A stretch of DNA of 64,000 nucleotides from assembly GCF_014199595.1 (NCBI RefSeq), contig NZ_JACHNX010000004.1:62001-126000 (forward strand). The letters run 5' to 3'. The number at the start of each line of letters is the position of its first letter. The stretch's first letter is position 1. The position numbers and the translations under genes are program-made. Under the pieces are notes generated by a model that ran no database searches, was not told the origin of the DNA, and worked only from the letters and a program-made list of their open reading frames with translations. Positions 54,480-62,330 of the stretch are shown piece after piece. This stretch comes from Sphingomonas yabuuchiae (GTDB lineage: Bacteria; Pseudomonadota; Alphaproteobacteria; Sphingomonadales; Sphingomonadaceae).

Positions 54480-56516
54480 GTGGCCAATTCCCCTACCAAG
54501 AGCCTGTTCACCGCCGAGCTGGTGCTCCCGGCGATCAAGGCCTCGTTCGTCAAACTTTCCCCACGCGAATTGATCCGCAATCCGGTGATGTTCGTGACCG
54601 CGGTGGTCGCCGCGCTCCTGACCGTCCTGCTCGTCGTCGGGCATGACGGGCTGACCACCGGCTTCAAGCTGCAACTGGTCGTCTGGCTGTGGCTGACCGT
54701 GTTGTTCGGCACCTTTGCCGAAGCCCTGGCGGAAGGGCGCGGCAAGGCGCAGGCGGCCTCGCTTCGCGCCGCCAAGGCCGAACTGACCGCCAAGCGGTTG
54801 AAGGGCGCTGGCCATGAGTGGGAGAATGTCCCCGCCAGCGCGCTGAAGATCGGCGACGTGGTGCTGGTCGAGACCGGCGACCTGATCCCCTCGGACGGCG
54901 AAGTCGTCGCGGGTGTTGCGAGCGTCAACGAAGCCGCGATCACCGGCGAGAGCGCACCCGTCATCCGCGAGGCGGGCGGCGACCGTTCGGCGGTGACGGC
55001 GGGCACGCGCGTCATCTCGGACGAAATCCGCGTCAAGGTGACGGTCAATCCGGGCCAGGGTTTCCTCGACCGCATGATCGCGCTGGTCGAGGGGGCCGAA
55101 CGGCAGAAGACGCCGAACGAGGTGGCGCTGACCATATTGCTCGTCGGCCTGACCATCATCTTCCTGATCGCGGTCGGCACCATTCCGGGCTTTGCCTCCT
55201 TCGCGGGCGGCAGCATCCCGGTGGCGATCCTGGCGGCGCTGCTGATCACGCTGATCCCGACGACCATCGCGGCGTTGCTGTCGGCGATCGGTATCGCGGG
55301 CATGGACCGGCTCGTCCGCTTCAATGTGCTCGCCAAGTCGGGCCGTGCGGTCGAGGCGGCGGGCGACGTCGACGTGCTGCTGCTCGACAAGACGGGCACC
55401 ATCACCATCGGCGACCGTCAGGCGAGCGAGTTCCGCGCCGTCGGTGGCTCGGATGTCGATGCGCTCGCCGAAGCCGCGCTGATGGCCAGCCTCGCCGACG
55501 AGACGCCCGAAGGCCGCTCGATCGTCGTCCTGGCGCGCGAGCAGTTCAAGGTGTCGGTCGCCAGCCTGCCTGCCGATGCCGAGATCATCCCCTTCACCGC
55601 CCAGACCCGCATCTCGGGCGTGAGGATCGGTGATCGGCTGATCCAGAAGGGCGCGGTCGACTCGATCCTGCGCGCCCATCCGGGCGTGGGTGAGACGGCG
55701 GCGGCGACCCAGCTGCGCCGCATCACCGACGAGATCGCGCGGGCGGGCGGCACGCCGCTGGCGGTGGCGGAGAATGGTCGCTTGCTCGGCGCCATCTTCC
55801 TGAAGGATGTGGTCAAGGCGGGCATTCGCGAACGCTTCGGCGAACTGCGTCGCATGGGCATCCGCACGGTGATGATCACCGGCGACAACCCCCTGACCGC
55901 CGCCGCCATCGCGGCCGAGGCGGGCGTGGACGACTTCCTCGCCCAGGCGACGCCGGAGGACAAGCTGGCGCTGATCCGCAAGGAACAGCAGGGCGGCAAG
56001 CTGGTCGCGATGTGCGGCGACGGCACCAACGATGCGCCGGCCCTGGCGCAGGCGGATGTCGGCGTCGCGATGAACACCGGCACCCAGGCCGCGCGCGAAG
56101 CGGGTAACATGGTCGATCTGGATAGCGATCCGACCAAGCTGATCGAGGTCGTCGGCCTCGGCAAGCAGTTGCTGATGACGCGCGGCGCGCTGACGACCTT
56201 CTCGGTCGCCAATGACGTGGCGAAATATTTCGCGATCATCCCGGCGATGTTCGTGGCGCTCTATCCGGGGCTCGGCGTGCTGAACGTCATGGGTCTGGCG
56301 ACGCCGCAATCGGCGATCCTGAGCGCCATCATCTTCAACGCGCTGATCATCCCGCTGCTCGTGCCGCTGGCGCTGAAGGGCGTCGCCTACAAGCCAATGG
56401 GGGCGGGGCCGCTGCTCGCCCGCAACCTCGCCGTCTATGGCCTGGGCGGCCTGATCGCGCCGTTCGTCGGCATCAAGATCATCGACCTTGTGGTCGGTGG
56501 CCTCGGCCTCGCGTGA
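54480..56516 (+). CDS. kdpB: Potassium-transporting ATPase ATP-binding subunit KdpB
   Basis: KdpB is the P-type ATPase subunit that energises potassium uptake. The 678 residues contain the phosphorylation motif DKTGTIT with Asp303, the actuator motif TGES (AITGESAPV), the hinge [14 protein letters not shown] and [19 protein letters not shown]. The start is GTG (ANSPTKSLF). A 130-bp gap holding a palindromic repeat separates it from kdpC. Confidence 0.97.
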   Translation: MANSPTKSLFTAELVLPAIKASFVKLSPRELIRNPVMFVTAVVAALLTVLLVVGHDGLTTGFKLQLVVWLWLTVLFGTFAEALAEGRGKAQAASLRAAKAELTAKRLKGAGHEWENVPASALKIGDVVLVETGDLIPSDGEVVAGVASVNEAAITGESAPVIREAGGDRSAVTAGTRVISDEIRVKVTVNPGQGFLDRMIALVEGAERQKTPNEVALTILLVGLTIIFLIAVGTIPGFASFAGGSIPVAILAALLITLIPTTIAALLSAIGIAGMDRLVRFNVLAKSGRAVEAAGDVDVLLLDKTGTITIGDRQASEFRAVGGSDVDALAEAALMASLADETPEGRSIVVLAREQFKVSVASLPADAEIIPFTAQTRISGVRIGDRLIQKGAVDSILRAHPGVGETAAATQLRRITDEIARAGGTPLAVAENGRLLGAIFLKDVVKAGIRERFGELRRMGIRTVMITGDNPLTAAAIAAEAGVDDFLAQATPEDKLALIRKEQQGGKLVAMCGDGTNDAPALAQADVGVAMNTGTQAAREAGNMVDLDSDPTKLIEVVGLGKQLLMTRGALTTFSVANDVAKYFAIIPAMFVALYPGLGVLNVMGLATPQSAILSAIIFNALIIPLLVPLALKGVAYKPMGAGPLLARNLAVYGLGGLIAPFVGIKIIDLVVGGLGLA

Positions 56517-56528
56517 GTTGAGGATAAC

Positions 56529-56632
56529 AGCCCCTCCCCTTCAGGGGAGGGGTTGGGGTGGGGCGTCGCCGCGAACGAAGCACTTGTGGGAACGCCCCAC
56601 CCCCTACCGCTCCCCTGAGGGGGAGGGGCTTG
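56529..56632. repeat. Palindromic repeat, family B, between kdpB and kdpC
   Basis: CCCCTCCCCTTCAGGGGAGG at the left is matched by CTCCCCTGAGGGGGAGGGG at the right, with GGGGTGGGGCGTC / AACGCCCCACCCC between: a nested inverted repeat of about 100 bp. It is inside an operon, unlike most repeats here, so it can affect kdpC expression relative to kdpB. Confidence 0.82.
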
Positions 56633-56646
56633 AAGAAGGAAATATC

Positions 56647-57219
56647 ATGAACACGGACATTACCTCCGCATTTCGGCCCGCGATCGTCATGACGATCCTG
56701 TTCGCGATCCTGCTCGGCTTGGTCTATCCTCTGGCGATGACCGGCATCGGACAGGCGATCTTCCCGCATCAGGCGAATGGCAGTTTGGTGCGCGTGGGGG
56801 CGCGCGTAATCGGCTCCGAGGTCGTCGGTCAGGCGTTCGTCAGCGATCGCTATTTCCAGACCCGTCCTTCAGCGGCGGGCAAGGGCTATGACGGGCTGGC
56901 CTCGTCGGGTTCCAACCTGGGGCCGACCTCGCAGGCACTGGCCGATCGGGTGAAGGCCGATGTCGCCAAGCGTCGTGCCGAGGGTGTGATGGGGCCGGTT
57001 CCCGCCGACCTCGTCACCACCAGCGGTTCGGGCCTGGACCCCGATCTGTCGCCCGAAGCTGCGCTGGCACAGGCCGCCCGCATCGCCCGCGTCCGGGGCC
57101 TGGGTGACGAGCAGGTTCGCGCGCTGGTCGTCGCGAAGACCGAGGACTCGGTGCTGGGTGACCCGCATGTCAACGTCCTCGCCCTCAATCGCGCACTGGA
57201 CGCCGCTTCCAAGCGATGA
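56647..57219 (+). CDS. kdpC: Potassium-transporting ATPase subunit KdpC
   Basis: KdpC joins KdpA and KdpB and aids ATP binding. The 190 residues have one N-terminal membrane segment (IVMTILFAILLGLVYPLAMTG) and the periplasmic landmarks GSEVVGQAF, YFQTRPSAAG, ASSGSNLGPTS and TTSGSGLDPDLSP. The start is MNTDITSAF. Its stop overlaps the kdpD start (ATGA). Confidence 0.97.
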   Translation: MNTDITSAFRPAIVMTILFAILLGLVYPLAMTGIGQAIFPHQANGSLVRVGARVIGSEVVGQAFVSDRYFQTRPSAAGKGYDGLASSGSNLGPTSQALADRVKADVAKRRAEGVMGPVPADLVTTSGSGLDPDLSPEAALAQAARIARVRGLGDEQVRALVVAKTEDSVLGDPHVNVLALNRALDAASKR

Positions 57220-59897
57220 CGGGAGGCGAGCCGCGCCCCGACCCCGATGCCCTGCTGCGCGCCGCCGAGCGCGAGGGGCGCGGCCGCCTGAAAATCTTCC
57301 TGGGGGCAGCACCCGGCGTCGGCAAGACGTTCGAGATGCTGTCTGAGGGCGCCGCCCGCCGCCGCGACGGCGTCGACGTCGTCGTCGCGGTGGTCGAAAC
57401 CCATGGCCGCGTCGAGACCGAGGCGCTGGTCCGGGGGCAGGAGGTGATGCCCCGCCGCGCCGTACCCTATGAGGGGCGGACGCTGCATGAGATGGACATC
57501 GACGCGGTGCTCGCCCGCGCGCCGCGTCTCGCGCTGGTCGACGAACTGGCGCACACCAATGCGCCGGGCAGCCGCCATCCCAAACGCTATCAGGATGTCG
57601 AGGAGCTGTTGGCGGCAGGGATCGACGTCTATTCCACCGTCAACATCCAGCACGTCGAGAGCCTGAACGACGTCGTTGCCAGCTTCACCCGCGTCCGCGT
57701 GCGCGAGACGGTGCCCGACCGCATATTGGAGGCCGCCGAGATCGAGGTGGTCGACATTCCCCCCGACGAACTGATCGAGCGGTTGAAGGCGGGCAAGGTC
57801 TATCTGCCGCAGGAAGCGACGCGCGCGCTGTCGCATTTCTTCTCGAAGTCCAACCTGTCGGCCTTGCGCGAACTAGCGCTGCGAAGGGCGGCGCAGGCGG
57901 TCGATGCGCAGATGCTCGACCATGTCCGGTCGCTGGGTGTCGGCGGACAATGGGCGGCGGGCGAGCGGCTGGTCGTCGCGGTCAGTGAACTGCCCGGTGC
58001 CGACGAACTGGTCCGCGCCGCCAAGCGCGCGGCGGATGCGCTCCGCGCGCCCTGGACCGCCTTGTTCATCGACACGCCGCGCACCGCGACGTTGGGCGAG
58101 GCGCAGCATCGGCGGCTGGCCGCGACCATGACGCTGGCGACACAGCTGGGCGCGGCGGTGGCGACCGTGCCCGCGCCCAGCGTGGTCGAGGGTATCCGCG
58201 CCTTCCTTACCGACGCCCGCGCCACGCAGCTGGTCGTCGGCAAGGCCAAGCGCTCGCGCTGGTTCGAGCTGCGCCATGGCTCGGTCGTTGACCGGCTGGT
58301 GCGCGAGACGCCGGGCGTCACCGTCCATGTCCTGCCGGTTGGTGAGGCCCCGGTCGAGCGCGAGCGGACCCGACGGCGCGGGCAATGGGGCTCACCCATC
58401 GGCTATGGGCTGACGCTGCTCGGTGTGGCGGCGGTGACAGCGCTGGCGAGCGCGCTGTTCCACATCCTGAACCTCGGCAATGTCGCTTTGCTCTATCTGT
58501 TGCCGGTCATGGCGGCGGCGAGCCTTTATGGCCTGCGCACGGGCTTGTTCGCGGGATTGGCGTCGAGCCTGGCCTACAACTTCTTCTTCCTGCCCCCTGT
58601 CGGCACGCTGAGCGTCAGCAATCCCGAAAACGTCATCTCGATCTTCGTCCTGCTGGGCGTCGCCGTCGCGACCAGCCAGTTGACCTCGCGCGTGCGGGCG
58701 CAGGCCGACCTCGCAGCGGCGAGTGCGCGGGACAATGCGACTCTGGCTGGCTTCCTCCACCGCCTGAGTGGTATGGCCGACCCGGCCGAGGCGTCGCGTG
58801 TCATTTGCGAAGACATCGCCAGGCTGTTCGACGTGCAGGCGGTGTTGCTCACCCCGTCGCCCGCCGGGCTGGCGGTACAGGCGGCGACCAAACCCGATTA
58901 CCGGCTGGAGACCATGGAGATGGCCGCCGCCCACTGGGCATTCGACACCGGCACGCCCGCGGGCAAGGGCTCGGCGACGCTGGCCGCGTCCGAATGGCTG
59001 TTCCAGCCGTTGAAGGCGGGCAACCGGACGCTCGCCGTGTTGGGGCTGGCGCGGGAGGCCGGGGGCGAGCCGGTGCGGGCCGACCGCCTGCCGTTGTTGA
59101 CCGGATTGATCGACCAGGCCGCGCTGATCCTCGAACGGCTGCGGCTGGAGGCGGAAGTGCGCGACGTCGATGCGGTGCGTACCCGCGACCGGCTCCGGGC
59201 GGCACTGTTGTCTTCGGTCAGCCATGATCTGCGCACGCCGCTGACCGCCGTGATGGCCGCCGCGGCACAACTGCGGCAGGGCGCAACGCCCGAGCTGATT
59301 TCGACCATCGAGGGGGAGGCGGCGCGGCTCAATCGCTTCGTCGCCAATCTGCTCGACATGGCGCGGGTCGAGGCGGGGGCGCTCAAGCTGAAGATCGAGG
59401 CGATCGACCTGAGCGATGCCGTGACCGGCGCTGCGCATGATGCCCGCCGCGCGCTGGAGGGGCATTCGGTACGTCTCGACGTGCCGCCCGATCTGCCTTT
59501 GGTCCGTGCCGATCCACAACTGCTGCATCACTGCCTGCTCAACCTGCTCGACAATGCCGGGCGCTATGGAGATCCGGGGACCGAGATCGTGATCGAGGGG
59601 CGGCACCGCCACGGCACCTTGCGTCTGTCGGTCCTCGACCATGGCCCCGGCCTGCCGCCCGGCCGTGAAGCGGAAGTGTTCGAGACGTTCCGGCGGCTGG
59701 AAGGCTCGGACCGGGTCGCGGGCGGCACGGGTCTCGGCCTCGCCATCGTCAAGGCCTTTGCCGAGGCCATGGGTCTGGGCGTAGAGGCGGGCAACCGCGA
59801 GGATGGCGAGGGCGCGGCCTTCGCGCTCTGCTTCCCGCGCGACCATATCATGCGCGACCTTATCATGTGTGATGGGGCGCCGGAGGGAATGGCCTGA
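57216..59897 (+). CDS. kdpD: Osmosensitive potassium sensor kinase KdpD
   Basis: KdpD senses low potassium and phosphorylates KdpE. The 893 residues have the N-terminal KdpD domain with Walker A GAAPGVGKT (30-38), DELAHTNAPGSRHPKRYQDV, a universal-stress-like domain, four close membrane segments (about 395-490), a GAF-like region and the kinase core: His670 in SSVSHDLRTPL, then NLLDNAGRYG and GTGLGLAIVKAF. It is coupled to kdpC and to kdpE by one-base overlaps. Confidence 0.97.
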   Translation: MTGGEPRPDPDALLRAAEREGRGRLKIFLGAAPGVGKTFEMLSEGAARRRDGVDVVVAVVETHGRVETEALVRGQEVMPRRAVPYEGRTLHEMDIDAVLARAPRLALVDELAHTNAPGSRHPKRYQDVEELLAAGIDVYSTVNIQHVESLNDVVASFTRVRVRETVPDRILEAAEIEVVDIPPDELIERLKAGKVYLPQEATRALSHFFSKSNLSALRELALRRAAQAVDAQMLDHVRSLGVGGQWAAGERLVVAVSELPGADELVRAAKRAADALRAPWTALFIDTPRTATLGEAQHRRLAATMTLATQLGAAVATVPAPSVVEGIRAFLTDARATQLVVGKAKRSRWFELRHGSVVDRLVRETPGVTVHVLPVGEAPVERERTRRRGQWGSPIGYGLTLLGVAAVTALASALFHILNLGNVALLYLLPVMAAASLYGLRTGLFAGLASSLAYNFFFLPPVGTLSVSNPENVISIFVLLGVAVATSQLTSRVRAQADLAAASARDNATLAGFLHRLSGMADPAEASRVICEDIARLFDVQAVLLTPSPAGLAVQAATKPDYRLETMEMAAAHWAFDTGTPAGKGSATLAASEWLFQPLKAGNRTLAVLGLAREAGGEPVRADRLPLLTGLIDQAALILERLRLEAEVRDVDAVRTRDRLRAALLSSVSHDLRTPLTAVMAAAAQLRQGATPELISTIEGEAARLNRFVANLLDMARVEAGALKLKIEAIDLSDAVTGAAHDARRALEGHSVRLDVPPDLPLVRADPQLLHHCLLNLLDNAGRYGDPGTEIVIEGRHRHGTLRLSVLDHGPGLPPGREAEVFETFRRLEGSDRVAGGTGLGLAIVKAFAEAMGLGVEAGNREDGEGAAFALCFPRDHIMRDLIMCDGAPEGMA

Positions 59898-60580
59898 TGC
59901 CCGCGACGATCCTAGTGGTGGATGATGAAGTTGCGATCCGTCGCCTGCTGCGCAACACGCTGGAGCAGGCGGGGCATCTGGTGGTCGAGGCGCGCGACGG
60001 ACGCGAGGCGCTGGCGCGCGCGGCGGCGGACCATCCCGACGCGGTGCTGCTCGACCTGGGGCTGCCCGACCGTGACGGGCTGAGCCTGATCCCGCTGTTG
60101 CGCGGGGCGGAACGGGTGATCCTGGTCGTCTCGGCGCGCGAGGCGACCGAGGAGAAGGTCGCCGCGCTCGACTTGGGCGCGGACGATTATGTCACCAAGC
60201 CGTTCGACACAGACGAATTGCTGGCGCGGTTGCGCGTGGCGTTGCGGCACCGACGTGCGGCAGAGGCGGTGCCGAGTGTGGTGAAGACCGGCGATCTGGC
60301 GATCGATCTCGACCGGCGCATCGTGACGCGGGGTGGCGAGGAACAGCATCTGACGCGCAAGGAATATGACGTGCTGGCCGTGCTGGCGCGCCATCCCGGC
60401 CGGGTGGTGACGCATGACAAGATCATCGACGCCGCCTGGGGCGGGGATGAGGACCCGCGTATCGATTATCTGCGCATCGTGGTGCGCAACCTGCGCCAGA
60501 AGCTGGAGGCGCCACAGCCGGTCGGGAGTGTCATCGCGAACGAACTGGGTGTGGGGTATCGGTTGCGGGTGGAGGGGTAA
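59897..60580 (+). CDS. kdpE: Response regulator KdpE
   Basis: KdpE is the OmpR-type regulator that turns on kdp genes when phosphorylated. The 227 residues show the acidic pair Asp9-Asp10, phosphoacceptor Asp53 in LLDLGLPDRDG, Lys101 in VTKPFD, and a winged-helix domain ending LGVGYRLRVEG. It is the last gene of the kdp operon; a large palindrome follows before the convergent map gene. Confidence 0.97.
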   Translation: MPATILVVDDEVAIRRLLRNTLEQAGHLVVEARDGREALARAAADHPDAVLLDLGLPDRDGLSLIPLLRGAERVILVVSAREATEEKVAALDLGADDYVTKPFDTDELLARLRVALRHRRAAEAVPSVVKTGDLAIDLDRRIVTRGGEEQHLTRKEYDVLAVLARHPGRVVTHDKIIDAAWGGDEDPRIDYLRIVVRNLRQKLEAPQPVGSVIANELGVGYRLRVEG

Positions 60581-60588
60581 GTACGCCT

Positions 60589-60747
60589 CGTTCCCCGGCG
60601 AAGGCCGGGGCCCAGTCGCCACGAAAGTCGAAGCGCGCGAGACAATGCGGGGGAGGCCATAGCGAGCGCTCGGCATAGGCCTCCCACGCATCGCCCCGCG
60701 CGCCTCATGCGTCACCGAAACTGGGCCCCGGCCTCCGCCGGGGAACG
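60589..60747. repeat. Large inverted repeat, family E, between convergent kdpE and map
   Basis: Two 28-bp arms, CGTTCCCCGGCGAAGGCCGG at the left and CCGGCCTCCGCCGGGGAACG at the right, are reverse complements apart from one base, with about 100 bp between. The right arm ends 3 bp before the map stop codon. It can stop transcription or fold RNA from both sides. Confidence 0.85.
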
Positions 60748-60750
60748 GAT

Positions 60751-61515
60751 TCAGCCTATCTTCTCGCCCGTCCGCAGGGTCAGCACCTCGACCCCGGTCT
60801 TCGTCACCGCGACGGTATGCTCGAACTGCGCCGACAGCTTTCCGTCATCGGTCAACACCGTCCAGCCATCGTCGCTGGTCGACACCTTGCGCGTGCCCTG
60901 GTTGATCATCGGCTCGATGGTGAAGGTCATGCCTTCGCGCAGCGGCACGCCCGTGCCCGGACGCCCGAAATGCATCACGTCCGGGGCCTCGTGCATCTCG
61001 CGCCCGATGCCGTGGCCGCAATAGTCGCGGACCACCGAATAGCCGTTCGCCTTGGCATGTTTCTCGATCGCCGCGCCGACATCGCCCAGTCGCGCGCCGG
61101 GGCGCACCTGGCGGATGCCTTTCCACATCGCTTCCTGAGTCACGCGGACCAGCCGCCTCGCGCCCGGCGACACCTCGCCGACCATATAGGTCTTGCTCGA
61201 ATCCGCGATGAAGCCGTTCTTTTCCAACGTGATGTCCAGATTGACGATGTCGCCGTCCGTGATCACGTCATCGGCGCTCGGTACGCCGTGGCAGACGACC
61301 TGGTTGATCGAGCTGTTGAGCACATAGGCAAAGCCGTACTGCCCCTTGCTCGCGGGCCGCGCGGACAGGTCGTGGGTGATGTAACGCTCGACCAGATCGT
61401 TGATCGCCAGCGTCGACATGCCGGACAGGCTCACCCCGTCGAGCATCTCGAACACCTGCGCCAGCAAGCGCCCGGAGACGCGCATCAGCGCCAGTTCCTC
61501 TGCCGTCTTCACCAT
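60751..61515 (-). CDS. map: Type I methionine aminopeptidase
   Basis: This removes the initiator methionine from nascent proteins. The 254 residues have the five metal ligands: the aspartates in NLDITLEKNGFIADSSKTY, the histidine of GHGIGREMHEAPDV, and the glutamates of FTIEPM and QFEHTVAV. Its start is one base after the stop of a ParD-like gene, an arrangement reported in several proteobacteria. It may be the sole or a second methionine aminopeptidase; the genome would tell. Confidence 0.95.
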   Translation of the reverse strand: MVKTAEELALMRVSGRLLAQVFEMLDGVSLSGMSTLAINDLVERYITHDLSARPASKGQYGFAYVLNSSINQVVCHGVPSADDVITDGDIVNLDITLEKNGFIADSSKTYMVGEVSPGARRLVRVTQEAMWKGIRQVRPGARLGDVGAAIEKHAKANGYSVVRDYCGHGIGREMHEAPDVMHFGRPGTGVPLREGMTFTIEPMINQGTRKVSTSDDGWTVLTDDGKLSAQFEHTVAVTKTGVEVLTLRTGEKIG

Positions 61516-61516
61516 G

Positions 61517-61723
61517 TCAGGCGACCAGCGGTTGCGGCAGGGGGAAATCGGCGGCGGCCATCTGCGCCTTCACGATCTCGTGGAAGGTCAGCGTCGGATT
61601 GGCCTCGGCCAGCATGCCCATCTTCATCCAGAATTCCGCCTGCGCGTTGATCGAGCGGCACATGACCGTACTGGTGCGGCGGATTTCTTCGTGAAGCTGG
61701 TCGTCGATTTTTACGATACCCAT
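61517..61723 (-). CDS. ParD-like antitoxin family protein
   Basis: This 68-residue protein (MGIVKIDDQLHEEIRRTSTV, then RSINAQAEFWMKMGMLAEAN) begins with a ribbon-helix-helix-like strand and helix and fits the ParD_like family (PF11903). Its stop is one base from the map start, so the two are coupled. No ParE toxin is next to it. Phased repeats across its start codon suggest self-repression. Whether it acts as an antitoxin toward the aminopeptidase is unknown. Confidence 0.78.
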   Translation of the reverse strand: MGIVKIDDQLHEEIRRTSTVMCRSINAQAEFWMKMGMLAEANPTLTFHEIVKAQMAAADFPLPQPLVA

Positions 61724-61749
61724 ATATGAAGCGTATATGGTCCGTATAT
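61721..61749 (-). promoter_or_regulatory. Phased 11-bp repeats over the parD-like start; likely operator/promoter
   Basis: CATATAT, CGTATAT and CGTATAT recur every 11 bp on the plus strand; CCATATA and TATATGG also form an inverted pair. On the minus strand TTGCAC and TATACG at 17-bp spacing could be -35 and -10 elements. Ribbon-helix-helix repressors bind such phased short repeats, so autoregulation by the ParD-like protein is likely. Confidence 0.55.
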
Positions 61750-61766
61750 TGATTGTGCAAGCCGGA

Positions 61767-62126
61767 TCAGGCGGTCGGCCGGGTCAGGACAAAGACTGCG
61801 CAGCCCGCCATGACGGCGGCGACCAGCAGCGCCAACGGCCAGTGCGGGCGTGCCCCCAGCAGGAACAGGCCATAGCCCAGCGTCATTCCGCCGCACGCCA
61901 TGGCCTTGCCCCGGCGACCGATCGCGCCGTCCTGCCGCCATGCGCGCAGGGTCGGGCCGAAGCGGGGATGGTCGAGTAACCACGCCTCCAGCCGGGGCGA
62001 AGAGCGCGCGAAACAGCCTGCCGCCAGGATCAGGAAGATCGTCGTCGGCATCAGCGGCAGGATCGCGCCGATCACGCCTAGCGCGACGAACAGGCACCCC
62101 AGGATGAGCCAGCCGAGCCGTATCAT
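61767..62126 (-). CDS. YbaN family (DUF454) membrane protein
   Basis: This 119-residue inner-membrane protein has the family start MIRLGWLILGCLFVALGVIG and PLMPTTIFLILAAGCFARSSP, with further hydrophobic segments near the C terminus. The function of DUF454 proteins is not established. I chose the ATG of MIRLGWL because longer frames run into the upstream repeat. It ends 43 bp before the parD-like gene on the same strand. Confidence 0.88.
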   Translation of the reverse strand: MIRLGWLILGCLFVALGVIGAILPLMPTTIFLILAAGCFARSSPRLEAWLLDHPRFGPTLRAWRQDGAIGRRGKAMACGGMTLGYGLFLLGARPHWPLALLVAAVMAGCAVFVLTRPTA

Positions 62127-62139
62127 ATGTGATGCGTAG

Positions 62140-62315
62140 CGGGGTGTGGGGGTGGGGGGAAGGGCCTCACCACCAGCGACTTCGCTTGGGGCCTTTCCCT
62201 CCCCCACCCCCTCCCGCCTGCGGGAGGGGAGCCTGGCGCGGCACGTGGCGAACAAATGCTCTTCTTACTCCCCTCCCGCAGGCGGGAGGGGCTGGGGGAG
62301 GGCAGGCCGCAAGGG
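62140..62315. repeat. Palindromic repeat, family C
   Basis: CCTCCCGCCTGCGGGAGGGG in the middle and CCCCTCCCGCAGGCGGGAGG at the right are inverted and related, with GGGTGTGGGGGTGGGGGGAAG matched by CTTTCCCTCCCCCACCCC on the left half. This nested element fills the gap between the oligopeptidase and YbaN genes. Confidence 0.78.
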
Positions 62316-62330
62316 CTGAAACCTCGGAAA

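Noticed and set aside
52617..56309. A very long open frame antisense to kdpF, kdpA and kdpB
   Set aside because: It mirrors the third-position GC bias of the kdp genes, is rich in Arg, Gln and His, and has no domain; the sense genes are certain.
19..62315. CRISPR array or insertion sequence among the repeats
   Set aside because: The repeats are scattered single palindromes, not regularly spaced, and no cas or transposase gene is present in the window.
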